Shown here piece by piece: positions 1-7,372 of a stretch of 64,000 nt of DNA. The stretch is from Longimicrobium sp. (GTDB taxonomy: Bacteria; Gemmatimonadota; Gemmatimonadetes; Longimicrobiales; Longimicrobiaceae), in NCBI RefSeq assembly GCF_036388275.1, contig NZ_DASVSF010000113.1:62001-126000 (forward strand), read 5' to 3'. The notes beneath the pieces were generated by a model, which did no database searches, was not told the origin of the DNA, and saw nothing but the letters and a program-made list of their open reading frames with translations. The position numbers and the translations under genes were made by a program. Within the stretch, counting starts at the first letter, position 1. Every line of letters starts with the position of its first letter.

Positions 1-278
1 GGAAGGTGGCGCAGAAGCAGACCTCGCCCGCGTACGTGGTCCCCGAGTGGGTGTACGTGAGCCGCGGCCAGCCCGTGCCGGCCGAAGGCGAGCGGCGGGT
101 GCCGGGGGGACTGGGGCGGTACGTGCTGCGGCTGGACGACGGCACCGAGATCTACAGCCAGCCGTCCGCCGGGCCGCTGAAGGACCTGGTGAAGCCGGGC
201 GCCTTCATGGCCCAGGCGCGGGACCTTGCCGCCATCTTCGACGCGGTGGGCCAGGACACGCCGGTTTACATCTACTGA
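1..278 (+). CDS. C-terminal part of a catalytically dead YkuD (L,D-transpeptidase-like) protein
   Basis: The reading frame is open at the window edge and the first possible start (GTG at 6) gives only 90 residues, so the gene probably begins upstream. Its last 55 residues line up without gaps with the last 55 residues of the next gene, an intact L,D-transpeptidase; both end in VYIY. At the catalytic positions the next gene has FHGT and SHGC, whereas this one has IYSQ and KPGA, so both histidines and the nucleophilic cysteine are absent. I infer a degenerate, non-catalytic YkuD fold, perhaps a peptidoglycan-binding or regulatory partner. It lies 54 bp upstream of its active paralogue. Confidence 0.65.
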   Translation, partial: KVAQKQTSPAYVVPEWVYVSRGQPVPAEGERRVPGGLGRYVLRLDDGTEIYSQPSAGPLKDLVKPGAFMAQARDLAAIFDAVGQDTPVYIY

Positions 279-332
279 GCCGGAAACCACGGTGACGGGC
301 CCGCGTAAACCGGCGGGCCGGGAGGCAGCACG

Positions 333-1193
333 ATGGAAAAGGAATTCAGGCCCCGCAGGCCCGACAGCATCCCCGAGCGGCGCGACTACACGCCCAAGGG
401 CCGGCTGCGCCGCATCTACCACAACTATCGCGGCGCGTCGCTGACGCTGGTGCTGGCCGTGCTGGTGGCCGCCGGGCTGTTCGCGGCCACGTCGGCATGG
501 GCGGTCAACGAGCGCCTGACGCGCCGCGTGACCGAGATGACGTACCTGAAGGACACGCGCTCGCTGGAGTACGTGCGGCAGAAGGAGGCCGAGCTGGTGC
601 GCCAGGCCGCCGAGCGCGAGCGGGCGCTGGCCAAGCGCGAGGAAGAGATCGCCCCGAAGGACCGGCCTTACCTGGTGGTGAGCCTGGCCGAAAAGCGGGT
701 GCTGTACCTGAAGGGGCAGGACACGCTGTACAAGGCCCCCGTGGCGGTGGGGTCGGGCAAGACACTGGTGATGGGCGGAGTCACCAAGCGGTTCGTCACG
801 CCCCGCGGCCGCATGGCCATCACCCACAAGGAGCTGGACCCCATCTGGGTTCCGCCCAACTGGCACTACATCGAGTACGCCCGGAAGACGGGGCGCGGCA
901 TCATCGACATGAGCAACGCCTCGCCGGGCGCGCTGGCCGGGTACCCGGCCGGGCGGGTGCCGGTGCGCGGCGGCAGCGTCATCATTCCGCCCTGGGGCAG
1001 CCCGCAGCGGGCGCACAAGGGGGTGCTGGGGGTAGCCAAGCTGGAGATGTACGACGGCTACTACTTCCACGGCACCGACGACGAGTCGTCCATCGGCACC
1101 AACGCCAGCCACGGCTGCATCCGCATGCGCAAGGCCGACATCCTGTGGATGTACAAGAACGTGCCGGTCGGCACGCAGGTGTACATCTACTAA
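333..1193 (+). CDS. Membrane-anchored L,D-transpeptidase (YkuD family)
   Basis: This 286-residue protein should cross-link peptidoglycan stem peptides (3-3 links) or attach proteins to them in the periplasm. A basic cytoplasmic tail (1-33), one transmembrane segment (about 37-58) and a charged helical stalk (about 60-105, Glu/Arg/Lys-rich) precede the YkuD domain (about 110-286). The catalytic motif SHGCIR lies at about 259-264 with the nucleophile at Cys262, and FHGT supplies the second conserved histidine near 246. A GGGAGG ribosome site sits 7 nt before the ATG. The gene follows a paralogous pseudo-enzyme and is probably co-transcribed with it. Confidence 0.9.
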   Translation: MEKEFRPRRPDSIPERRDYTPKGRLRRIYHNYRGASLTLVLAVLVAAGLFAATSAWAVNERLTRRVTEMTYLKDTRSLEYVRQKEAELVRQAAERERALAKREEEIAPKDRPYLVVSLAEKRVLYLKGQDTLYKAPVAVGSGKTLVMGGVTKRFVTPRGRMAITHKELDPIWVPPNWHYIEYARKTGRGIIDMSNASPGALAGYPAGRVPVRGGSVIIPPWGSPQRAHKGVLGVAKLEMYDGYYFHGTDDESSIGTNASHGCIRMRKADILWMYKNVPVGTQVYIY

Positions 1194-1360
1194 CCTGGCC
1201 GCGTCAGCGGACTGTGATCGAAGCCCCGGGGCGCGGATGCGCTCCGGGGCTTCGTACGTGTGAGTGCGGGCGGGAGAGGGAAGCCGCATGCCGTGCACCG
1301 TGAGCGGGTGAACCCGGAGCACGGGCGCGCACGACGGCCATGAGATGCACCGCGACCTGC

Positions 1361-1645
1361 CAGCCCGCGCAGGCGGACTTCGTGTGGTCGTTGCAGCGAA
1401 TTCATTATTCATTCGCCCGCGGTGACCGCGGTCGCTCCCAAAAGGCAGGTCGGAGCGCTTCGGAGAGGGCCGTGCGGGCCCCGGCTGCCCTCTCCCCCCG
1501 GCCCCCTCTCCCGCAAGCGGGAGAGGGGGAGAACTGCACCACCTTCCGGGCGCGCACCGGGCTTCGACCCACACCCGGGCAAGCCAGTCCGCGCAGGCGG
1601 ACTTCGTGTGGTCGTTGCAGCGACTTCAGTCTCCCGTGGGGTCAC
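1361..1645. repeat. Intergenic repeat block 1: two 36-40 bp direct copies around a palindromic module
   Basis: The 450 bp between the transpeptidase and YhcH hold no convincing gene. Two near-identical copies of a sequence beginning CAG(C/T)CCGCGCAGGCGGAC lie at 1361-1400 and 1585-1624. Between them (about 1490-1540) is a GC-rich hairpin, CTCTCCCGCAAGCGGGAGAG, flanked by C-rich and G-rich tracts. Relatives of both parts recur near 14.2, 18.0, 19.4 and 45.4 kb, always between genes. Confidence 0.75.
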
Positions 1646-1646
1646 A

Positions 1647-2102
1647 CTACTTGAGCGCCACCTTCACCACCACCTTCTTCACCTCGTGCCGGCCCCCGGC
1701 CATGCACCCGGGCTTGTGGCCGTCACCGGGATGGAAGACGGCCAGGTCGCCCGGCCGCATCAGCAGCGAGCTGGCGAAGGGCGGCTCGGCGTAGAACACC
1801 ACGTCCGTGGCGGGATCATACGGCGTCTCCACCGCCAGCGCGTCCACCGGCGCGTGAAGGATGCGCTCGTGGCCGGCGGCGACGTACTGAAGGTCCACGT
1901 ACACGCGGTGCGACTCGAAGCGCTTTTCAGTGGACGGGCCGGTCTGGTACGACGACACCAGCGCGAACACGTCGTCCCCGTCGATGGCGTGGCGCCCGTC
2001 CCCGATCGCGGGGTCCATGTCCCGCAGCCACCTCAATCCTGCCGCGACGCGGCTTCCCAGCACCTCGTACGCGGCGGAATCCGCCAGGGTGGTCAGGATC
2101 AC
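1647..2102 (-). CDS. YhcH/YjgK/YiaL (DUF386) family protein
   Basis: A 151-residue single-domain beta-sandwich protein of the YhcH/YjgK/YiaL family, related to the EbgC beta subunit of evolved beta-galactosidase; members are linked to sugar or sialic-acid metabolism but the reaction is not settled. Family landmarks visible are HRVYVDLQYVAAG in the middle, a metal-binding style FHPGDGHKPGC near 123-133, and a VKKVVVKV C-terminus. The start is GTG, sharing a GTGA overlap with the stop of the upstream winged-helix gene, so translation is probably coupled. It is the last gene of a four-gene minus-strand run beginning with endonuclease IV, a context that does not explain a sugar role. Confidence 0.85.
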   Translation of the reverse strand: MILTTLADSAAYEVLGSRVAAGLRWLRDMDPAIGDGRHAIDGDDVFALVSSYQTGPSTEKRFESHRVYVDLQYVAAGHERILHAPVDALAVETPYDPATDVVFYAEPPFASSLLMRPGDLAVFHPGDGHKPGCMAGGRHEVKKVVVKVALK

Positions 2103-2371
2103 GCGTCGTCCTCGCCCGCAAGCGTCCGCTCCACGTGGTCGATGCCCTGCGCCGTGATGCGCACGACCATCCCCATCCCCCCGCTCTTGGTGACGAAGCC
2201 GTGGTCCTCCAGGTAGCGGACGATGCGCTCCGCGTCCTGCCGGGGGATCTCCAGCTCCTCGGCCACCTCGTAGCCGTCGCGGTACTCGCTGGCCTCCTCT
2301 TCCGACGCGCGGTACAGGAACTCGAGGAAGCGGCGGCGGACTTCGCGCCGCTGGCGGACGGCGTCGCTCAT
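2099..2371 (-). CDS. Small winged-helix DNA-binding-like protein
   Basis: This 90-residue acidic protein begins with a charged helix (RRRFLEFLYRASEEEASE) and continues with what looks like a winged helix: a recognition-type segment EIPRQDAERIVRYLEDHG followed by a beta hairpin (FVTKSGGMGMVVRITAQG) and a last helix. This pattern matches uncharacterised small wHTH proteins rather than a named regulator family. It overlaps YhcH by 4 nt and starts 4 nt after the CAP lipoprotein gene ends, so it belongs to the same transcript. Whether it binds DNA or only has the fold is not visible here. Confidence 0.7.
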   Translation of the reverse strand: MSDAVRQRREVRRRFLEFLYRASEEEASEYRDGYEVAEELEIPRQDAERIVRYLEDHGFVTKSGGMGMVVRITAQGIDHVERTLAGEDDA

Positions 2372-2375
2372 CGGT

Positions 2376-2888
2376 TCAGGGAGGGGTGACGAAGACGTGC
2401 GTCCACCGCGCGTTGCTCAGCCCGACGCCGTGGTGGGTGTACGCGCAGTCTTCCAGGTTGCGGCGGTGCCCCGGGCTCTCGATCCACCCGCGCAGCGTGG
2501 CGTCCGGGGTGGCGCCGGGCGTGTGGGCGATGTTTTCGGCCGCCATGCGGTAGCCGACACCCTGGGCCGCCAGCCGGTCCTGCAGCCGCCTGCCGTCCGG
2601 CGACCTGTGGTCGAAGTAGTCGCGGCCCGCCATGTCTTCGCTGTGAAGCTGGGCCGCGCGCGCGGCCCCGGCCAGCGGCGCCAGCGGCCGGCAGCCGACG
2701 GACGCGCGGTGGCGGTTGACGAGCTGCTCCATCAGCTGCACCTCCGCCTGCCCCATCGCCGAACCTCCCGCGGCGGCGCCGCTCGTGGTGCCCGTGGTCC
2801 CCGCGCTGCCCCCCGCGGGCGGCGCACCGATCGGAATCGTCATGCATGCGGCCAGCAGCAGCGGTGCAGCGAAGACAGTCGATCGCAT
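2376..2888 (-). CDS. CAP/SCP domain lipoprotein
   Basis: A 170-residue protein with an N-terminal signal ending in a lipobox-like LLAAC (Cys15), a Gly/Thr/Ala-rich low-complexity linker to about 45, then a CAP (SCP/PR1-like) domain. The domain shows the expected order: a helix with RHRASVGC, LHSEDMAGRDYFDHRSPDG, the ENIAHT strand, and GWIESPGHRRNLE. The two histidines and two acidic residues that form the CAP cavity are present. It is probably anchored in an envelope membrane; substrates of bacterial CAP proteins are mostly unknown. It begins 2 nt after the endonuclease IV gene ends. Confidence 0.85.
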   Translation of the reverse strand: MRSTVFAAPLLLAACMTIPIGAPPAGGSAGTTGTTSGAAAGGSAMGQAEVQLMEQLVNRHRASVGCRPLAPLAGAARAAQLHSEDMAGRDYFDHRSPDGRRLQDRLAAQGVGYRMAAENIAHTPGATPDATLRGWIESPGHRRNLEDCAYTHHGVGLSNARWTHVFVTPP

Positions 2889-2890
2889 GG

Positions 2891-3793
2891 CTATTTCTCC
2901 TTCTTCAGAAAGCCCGTGAGCAGCTCCATCATCCGCAGGTCGTACGGATCGGCCGAGGAATCGTCATCGCCGATGTCGTAGTTCTGCTGCGGCGTTTCCA
3001 GGATCAGCGGAATCCCCTGACTGCGCGGGTCGGCCAGCAGCCAGCGGAAGGGCTCGGCGCCGATCTGCCCGTCGCCCAGCAGCATGTGCCGGTCGCGGTT
3101 GCTGGCGAACGCGCCCTCGCTGTCGTTCAGGTGGAAGAAGCCCGGGCGCTCGCCCGTGGTCTGCTCCCACTCGTCCAGAATCTCCCGCAGCTTTTGGGCC
3201 GATTCGTGGATGGCCCAGCCGGAGGCGAACAGGTGACAGGTGTCGAGCCCGTAGCCGGTGCGCCCGCGCAGCTCGTCGGGCACGTGCCGCAGGATGTCGG
3301 CCACCTCCTCGGCCGTGCGGCCGACGGTCTTGCCCGCCCCCGCCGTATTCTCGACGAGGAGGCGCGTGGGGCCGTCCACCGACTTCAGCGCCTGGGTGAT
3401 GGCCTTGGCCACCCGCTCGGCGGCCGCCTTGGGATCACCGTCGGTGGCGGACCCGGGATGGAAGCACACGGCGCCTACCCCCAGCGCGTTGGATCGCTCC
3501 ATCTCCTTGGCCAGCCCGGCCGCGGCGCGCACCCACTTGTCGGGCTCTGCCGTGGCGACGGACAGCACGTACGCCGCATGAACGACCACGTTGCGCGGCT
3601 CGATCCCCGCCTCGTCGAGCGCGCGGCGAAACCGCTCCACCCGCTCGGGCTTGATGGTGCTCTTGTCGCCGTAGAACTTGGGGATGGCGGTAAAGCACTG
3701 CAGCGCCTTCATCCCCGCGCTGCCGGCGCGGAGCGCGGTCATGTGGATGCCGCCGTTGTCGACCGTGTGGGCGCCGATGATGTGTGTGGGCAT
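2891..3793 (-). CDS. nfo: Endonuclease IV (deoxyribonuclease IV), AP endonuclease family 2
   Basis: A 300-residue TIM-barrel enzyme that cuts the phosphodiester 5' of abasic sites in base-excision repair. The three-zinc motifs are present in order: HAAYVLS (about 65-71), LVENTAGAG, GLDTCHLFASGW, FHLNDSEGAF followed by RDRHMLLGDGQIG, and ETPQQ near the end. The longer open frame up to 4012 is rejected because the 70 extra N-terminal residues are low-complexity and the family begins with an IGAH segment right after the ATG at 3793. It is the first gene of a compact minus-strand group (then CAP lipoprotein, wHTH, YhcH). Confidence 0.9.
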   Translation of the reverse strand: MPTHIIGAHTVDNGGIHMTALRAGSAGMKALQCFTAIPKFYGDKSTIKPERVERFRRALDEAGIEPRNVVVHAAYVLSVATAEPDKWVRAAAGLAKEMERSNALGVGAVCFHPGSATDGDPKAAAERVAKAITQALKSVDGPTRLLVENTAGAGKTVGRTAEEVADILRHVPDELRGRTGYGLDTCHLFASGWAIHESAQKLREILDEWEQTTGERPGFFHLNDSEGAFASNRDRHMLLGDGQIGAEPFRWLLADPRSQGIPLILETPQQNYDIGDDDSSADPYDLRMMELLTGFLKKEK

Positions 3794-3895
3794 GGTGTTG
3801 GGCTGATGCGGAGAACGCGGGTTCCCGGGCGTGCATGGTATCGCCGGACGGCCGGGCCTGGCGAGAGCGGGTACGGCGACAACCGTGCCCGCCCC

Positions 3896-3924
3896 TTGCA
3901 TCCGTGCCGCACCGGGCGCACTAT
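3896..3924 (+). promoter_or_regulatory. Candidate sigma-70-type promoter for the Fak fusion gene
   Basis: TTGCAT at 3896-3901 and CACTAT at 3919-3924 are separated by exactly 17 nt, about 75 bp before the start codon at 3999. The -35 is close to consensus but the -10 is weak, so this is tentative. Confidence 0.35.
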
Positions 3925-3998
3925 GCGGCGCACACCCACGCCCGGCCGCACCGCCACGCGCCGCCGAACGCGCCAACCGGACTAGAGACATCTCCCGC

Positions 3999-5834
3999 AT
4001 GACTGCTGTCAACTACCTGGACGGGAGCGGCCTGCGCGGCGCCCTGATCATGTCGGCGGAGTACGTTCAGCGCCACCGCGCGGACCTCAACCGCATCAAC
4101 GTCTTTCCCGTTCCGGACGGAGACACGGGCACCAACCTGGCGCTCACCGTCAGCTCCATCGCCGACCACCTGCGCCGAAGCACGGACACGTCCGTCGGCG
4201 CCGTGGCCAAGGCCGCGGCGCAGGCCGGCATCATGGGCGCGCGCGGCAACTGCGGGATGATCCTCTCGCACTTCCTGCTGGGGATGGCCGACGCCATCGG
4301 CGACCGCGTGCGGCTGACGGTGGCCGAATTCGGCCAGGTGCTGCGCAGCGCCACGGAGCACGTGTACCGCGCGCTGGAAAAGCCGGTGGAGGGCACCATG
4401 ATCACCATCATGCGCGCCATCGCCGACGAGGCCGAGCGGCTGCGGGATTCGGACTTCGTGGTGTTGTTCGAGCGCCTGCTGATCAAGGCGCGCGAGGCGC
4501 TGGCCAACACTCCCGAGCTGCTTCCCCAGCTCAAGGCGTCGGGCGTGGTGGACGCCGGGGCCAAGGGCTTCGTGCACATCCTGGAGGGGATCGCCGGCTA
4601 CCTGGCGGGCGACCCGCTGGTGGCGCTGGACGAAACGCCGGAGTTCGGCGCGGAGCCGGCGGTGTTCGCGGCTGCCCAGGCGGAGTACTCGGCGGCCAGC
4701 GAGCAGTACCGCTTCTGCACCGAGGCGCTGGTGCGCGGCAGCGAGCTGCCCACGCAGGAGACGGTGTCGGCGTGGCTGCGCGAGCGGGGCGACTCGCTGG
4801 TGGTCATCCGCAGCAACGACCTGCTGAAGGTGCACGTGCACACCGACGAGCCCGAGGCGGTGTTCGCGTACCTGCGTGGCTTCGGCGAGCTGGCGACGAA
4901 GAAGGCGGAAGACATGCAGGCCCAGCACGCCGTAGCGGAGCGTGCGGCGACGGGGCACATGCGGTTGGCCCGCCGCCCCATCTCCATCGTGGTCGACAGC
5001 GCCTGCGACCTCCCCGACGAGATCATCCGCGCCCACGGCATGCACCTGGTGCCGCTGAACCTGATCTTCGAAGACCGGGTACTGCGCGACCGGCTCGACA
5101 TCTCGGCCGAGGAGTTCGTGGAGCAGCTGAAGACGGGGGCGCACCCCAGCACCTCGCAGCCCGCGCCCGCGGCCTTCATCGAGGGCTTCCGGCGCGCCGC
5201 GGAGGAGGGCGAGAGCGTGGTGGCCGTCCTCCTTTCGTCGGCGCTGTCCGGCACCTACGCCTCTGCCCAGGCGGCGCTCAAGCACCGGGCCGAGGGCGAC
5301 GACGTTCCGATCCACCTGTTCGACAGCAAGGGTGGCTCGCTGCTGCAGGGGCTGCTGGCGCTCAAGGCCAGCGAGTTGGGCGAGATGGGGTGGACGCCGG
5401 AGCGCATCGTCGCCGAGCTGGAGCGCATCCGCGCGCAGTCGGGCTTCTTCATCGTGCTCGACACCTTCGAGCGGGCGCTGGCGTCGGGGCGGGTGGGGCG
5501 CGGCAAGGCGTGGCTGGGCAGCCTGCTCGACATCAAGCCGGTGCTTGACATCGACGCGGCGGGCAAGCTGGTGCCCATCGACAAGGTGCGCGGGCGCAAG
5601 AACATGATGCCTCGGATGCTGGAGGTGCTGGAGCGCAAGGTGCCCCGCGGGGCGAAGAAGATGCGCTTCGGCATCATGCACATCGGCGCGCACGAGGTGC
5701 TGGCGCCGGTCACGCGGGAGATCCGCGCCCGCTACGGCAAGGACGCGGAGGTGGTGACGATGGCGGGAACGCCCATCTTCGGCACGCACGCGGGCGAGGG
5801 CGCCTGGGGAATCGCGTACCTGGTCGAGGACTGA
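3999..5834 (+). CDS. Single-chain FakA-FakB-like fatty-acid kinase (DAK2 + DegV fusion)
   Basis: A 611-residue protein joining two partners that are normally separate. Residues about 10-205 form a DhaL/DAK2 kinase domain with the Mg-ATP motif VPDGDTGTN (38-46) and MGARGNCGMILSH, where the usual serine of GNSG is cysteine. Residues about 225-325 resemble the FakA middle domain (VIRSNDLLKVHVHTDEPE). Residues about 330-611 form a DegV/FakB domain that binds a fatty acyl chain, with DSACDLPDE, a SSALSGTYASA loop, and RALASGRVGRGKAW. In Firmicutes FakA phosphorylates fatty acid bound to FakB to make acyl-phosphate for phospholipid synthesis; I infer the same here in one chain. The start is the ATG at 3999; upstream codons of the open frame look non-coding. 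Confidence 0.85.
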   Translation: MTAVNYLDGSGLRGALIMSAEYVQRHRADLNRINVFPVPDGDTGTNLALTVSSIADHLRRSTDTSVGAVAKAAAQAGIMGARGNCGMILSHFLLGMADAIGDRVRLTVAEFGQVLRSATEHVYRALEKPVEGTMITIMRAIADEAERLRDSDFVVLFERLLIKAREALANTPELLPQLKASGVVDAGAKGFVHILEGIAGYLAGDPLVALDETPEFGAEPAVFAAAQAEYSAASEQYRFCTEALVRGSELPTQETVSAWLRERGDSLVVIRSNDLLKVHVHTDEPEAVFAYLRGFGELATKKAEDMQAQHAVAERAATGHMRLARRPISIVVDSACDLPDEIIRAHGMHLVPLNLIFEDRVLRDRLDISAEEFVEQLKTGAHPSTSQPAPAAFIEGFRRAAEEGESVVAVLLSSALSGTYASAQAALKHRAEGDDVPIHLFDSKGGSLLQGLLALKASELGEMGWTPERIVAELERIRAQSGFFIVLDTFERALASGRVGRGKAWLGSLLDIKPVLDIDAAGKLVPIDKVRGRKNMMPRMLEVLERKVPRGAKKMRFGIMHIGAHEVLAPVTREIRARYGKDAEVVTMAGTPIFGTHAGEGAWGIAYLVED

Positions 5835-5893
5835 CATCCACGCTGTGTGGATCGAGACGCGGGCCCCTCGCACTGGCGGGGGCCCGCTTTCGT

Positions 5894-6286
5894 TCAACCC
5901 GCGACACCGGACCGAGCCTGCGTGTCCCGGTCCGACATCTCGCTCTCGATCTGCCGCATCCATCGGCGCGTGCCGAACACGCCCGAGACTAACCCGGTGA
6001 CGCTCAGATCTACGTCGAGCGTATCCCAGCGTAAACCGATGCCGCCGGGAAAGACCTGGATCTGCGCCAAGTCGTCGGCGGAGGCACCGCGCAAACCCTG
6101 CCCCAGATCGGCCGGGAACTCGTATGCGCTGCCGTTCTTCAGTTCGATGCGCACGCGCCTCGTGGCCGGATCGAACGAAGCAGCGCGAGCGCGCGGCTCG
6201 GTCCGGTCCTCTTCCGCAGTTCTCGCATCGGCCTCGGCGATCTGCGCCAGCACTTCAGCTTTGGAAAACCGCTTTCTAGCCGCCAT
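5894..6286 (-). CDS. DUF2442 protein, copy 2
   Basis: This 130-residue protein starts with a basic segment, MAARKRFSKAEVLAQIAEAD, then carries a DUF2442 domain: RRVRIELKNGSAYEFPADLGQGL and GLRWDTLDVDLSVTGLV, ending in an ARxWMRQIESE tail. A GGAGG site lies 8 nt before the ATG at 6286, which favours this over the ATG five codons upstream. It is a close paralogue of the next upstream gene, which it follows after 27 bp, so the pair looks like a recent tandem duplication. DUF2442 proteins are often encoded next to DUF4160 proteins and suspected to be antitoxin-like; no biochemical role can be read from the sequence. Confidence 0.8.
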   Translation of the reverse strand: MAARKRFSKAEVLAQIAEADARTAEEDRTEPRARAASFDPATRRVRIELKNGSAYEFPADLGQGLRGASADDLAQIQVFPGGIGLRWDTLDVDLSVTGLVSGVFGTRRWMRQIESEMSDRDTQARSGVAG

Positions 6287-6313
6287 GCAATCGCCTCCCA
6301 CACGGCCGCGGAT

Positions 6314-6787
6314 TCAAGCCGCCGCTGCCGGATCGGTTTCGGCCTTACGCCCGCGGGGCACACGGCGTGTCGCTTTCGTGGTCGCAGTCGTAACGTTGGC
6401 CTTGGGAGTGGATTCAGCCGCACTGTCCTTGTCGGCCAACTCGCTCTCGATCTGCCGCATCCACGCCTTGTTGCCGAACCTGCCCGCCACAAGCCCTGGG
6501 ATGCTGAAGTCGATATCCAAGGCGTCCCACCGCAGGCCGATACCATACGGGTAAACCTCAACCTGTGAGAGAACGTCGCCGGAGACGCCCCGCAGGCCCT
6601 GACACAGGTCTGCCGGGAACTCGTACGCACACCCGTTCTTCAACTCGATGCGTACGCGCCTGGTTACCGGATCGAACGTCGCTGCGCGCGCGCGTGGCTC
6701 AGTGCGGTCGGCTTCAGCGGTCCTCGCGTCGGCAGCGGCAAGCTGCTCCAGGATCTCAGCCTTCGTCAGCCGCCTCTCACGTGCCAT
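6314..6787 (-). CDS. DUF2442 protein, copy 1, with extended basic tail
   Basis: A 157-residue DUF2442 protein that is nearly collinear with the downstream copy (shared TEPRARAA(T/S)FDP, RRVRIELKNG, AYEFPADL and WMRQIESE blocks). It has a Lys/Arg/Thr/Ala tail of about 35 residues that the other copy lacks. The start at 6787 is chosen because GGAGGGAG lies just before it; that ribosome site is inside the last codons of the DUF4160 gene, which it overlaps by 11 nt, so the two are translationally linked. Function unknown; the likely partner is the DUF4160 protein. Confidence 0.8.
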   Translation of the reverse strand: MARERRLTKAEILEQLAAADARTAEADRTEPRARAATFDPVTRRVRIELKNGCAYEFPADLCQGLRGVSGDVLSQVEVYPYGIGLRWDALDIDFSIPGLVAGRFGNKAWMRQIESELADKDSAAESTPKANVTTATTKATRRVPRGRKAETDPAAAA

Positions 6788-7010
6788 GGATCTCCCTCCA
6801 GTTGCGTAGCATCTTCTCGCGCTCCCTCTGGACGATTGCGAGCGCACGCATCGCATCGTTGTCCTTCATTCCTCGCCTGTTCCGAACTCCGACGGGTGAA
6901 AGGTTGATCAGCATCTGCCGGCCCCCTTTCCACACGTGAACGTGGGGAGGCTCGTGGTCTTCAGACCAGATGCGGAACGTGAAGCCGGATTCGCGATGTA
7001 CGGTGCCCAT
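6777..7010 (-). CDS. DUF4160 protein (candidate toxin-like partner of DUF2442)
   Basis: This 77-residue protein has the hallmark of DUF4160: an N-terminal strand (GTVHRESGFTFRIW) and the PPHVHVW motif with two closely spaced histidines, then a short helix-rich C-terminus. DUF4160 genes recurrently sit immediately upstream of DUF2442 genes, as here, and TA-prediction efforts have flagged such pairs, but I know of no proven mechanism. The ATG at 7010 is preferred over an upstream in-frame start because family members begin about ten residues before the SE(D/H)xEPPHVHV segment. Confidence 0.8.
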   Translation of the reverse strand: MGTVHRESGFTFRIWSEDHEPPHVHVWKGGRQMLINLSPVGVRNRRGMKDNDAMRALAIVQREREKMLRNWREIHGT

Positions 7011-7042
7011 GCACCCTACAGAACACGGTCCGGCGGCTCCCG

Positions 7043-7333
7043 TCAAGGATCATGATTGCCGAAACTCGTTGCACCACCGGCACTTGCGCGTGCGGGCGGT
7101 GGCGGCTTCGGTGGCTTGATGAGCGGCGGGATGGAGAGCAGCGCCCACGTTCCCTCCAGCAGCACGAACCCCCATCGCTGGTCGATGGTGGCCACCCAGG
7201 CCAGCAGCGCCCCTCCCACCAGGTTCATCGCCGAGTACCATCGGTTTTCCCGCCCCATCCAGCCGCGCTGGTACGAAAAGTACGCGCCCAGGATCAACAG
7301 CGCGCCGACAAAGGAGATGACCTGGAGGAACAC
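7043..7333 (-). CDS. CBU_0592-like small membrane protein
   Basis: A 96-residue protein with two or three hydrophobic segments: about 2-17, 35-50 and 56-72 (GFVLLEGTWALLSIPPL). The order GALLILGAYF, a WY..NL.G segment and VLLEGTWALLS matches the CBU_0592-type membrane domain of unknown function. The start is GTG with no clear ribosome site. It lies upstream of the DUF4160-DUF2442 genes on the same strand with a 32 bp gap, but no functional tie is evident. Confidence 0.7.
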   Translation of the reverse strand: MFLQVISFVGALLILGAYFSYQRGWMGRENRWYSAMNLVGGALLAWVATIDQRWGFVLLEGTWALLSIPPLIKPPKPPPPARASAGGATSFGNHDP

Positions 7334-7372
7334 GGGCCGCCGGGAACGGGGAATCGCAATCGGACAGATGGA

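Noticed and set aside
3921..5963. 680-codon minus-strand frame opposite the Fak fusion
   Set aside because: Composition (His/Arg/Gln/Val) is typical of an antisense shadow, while the plus strand has intact family motifs.
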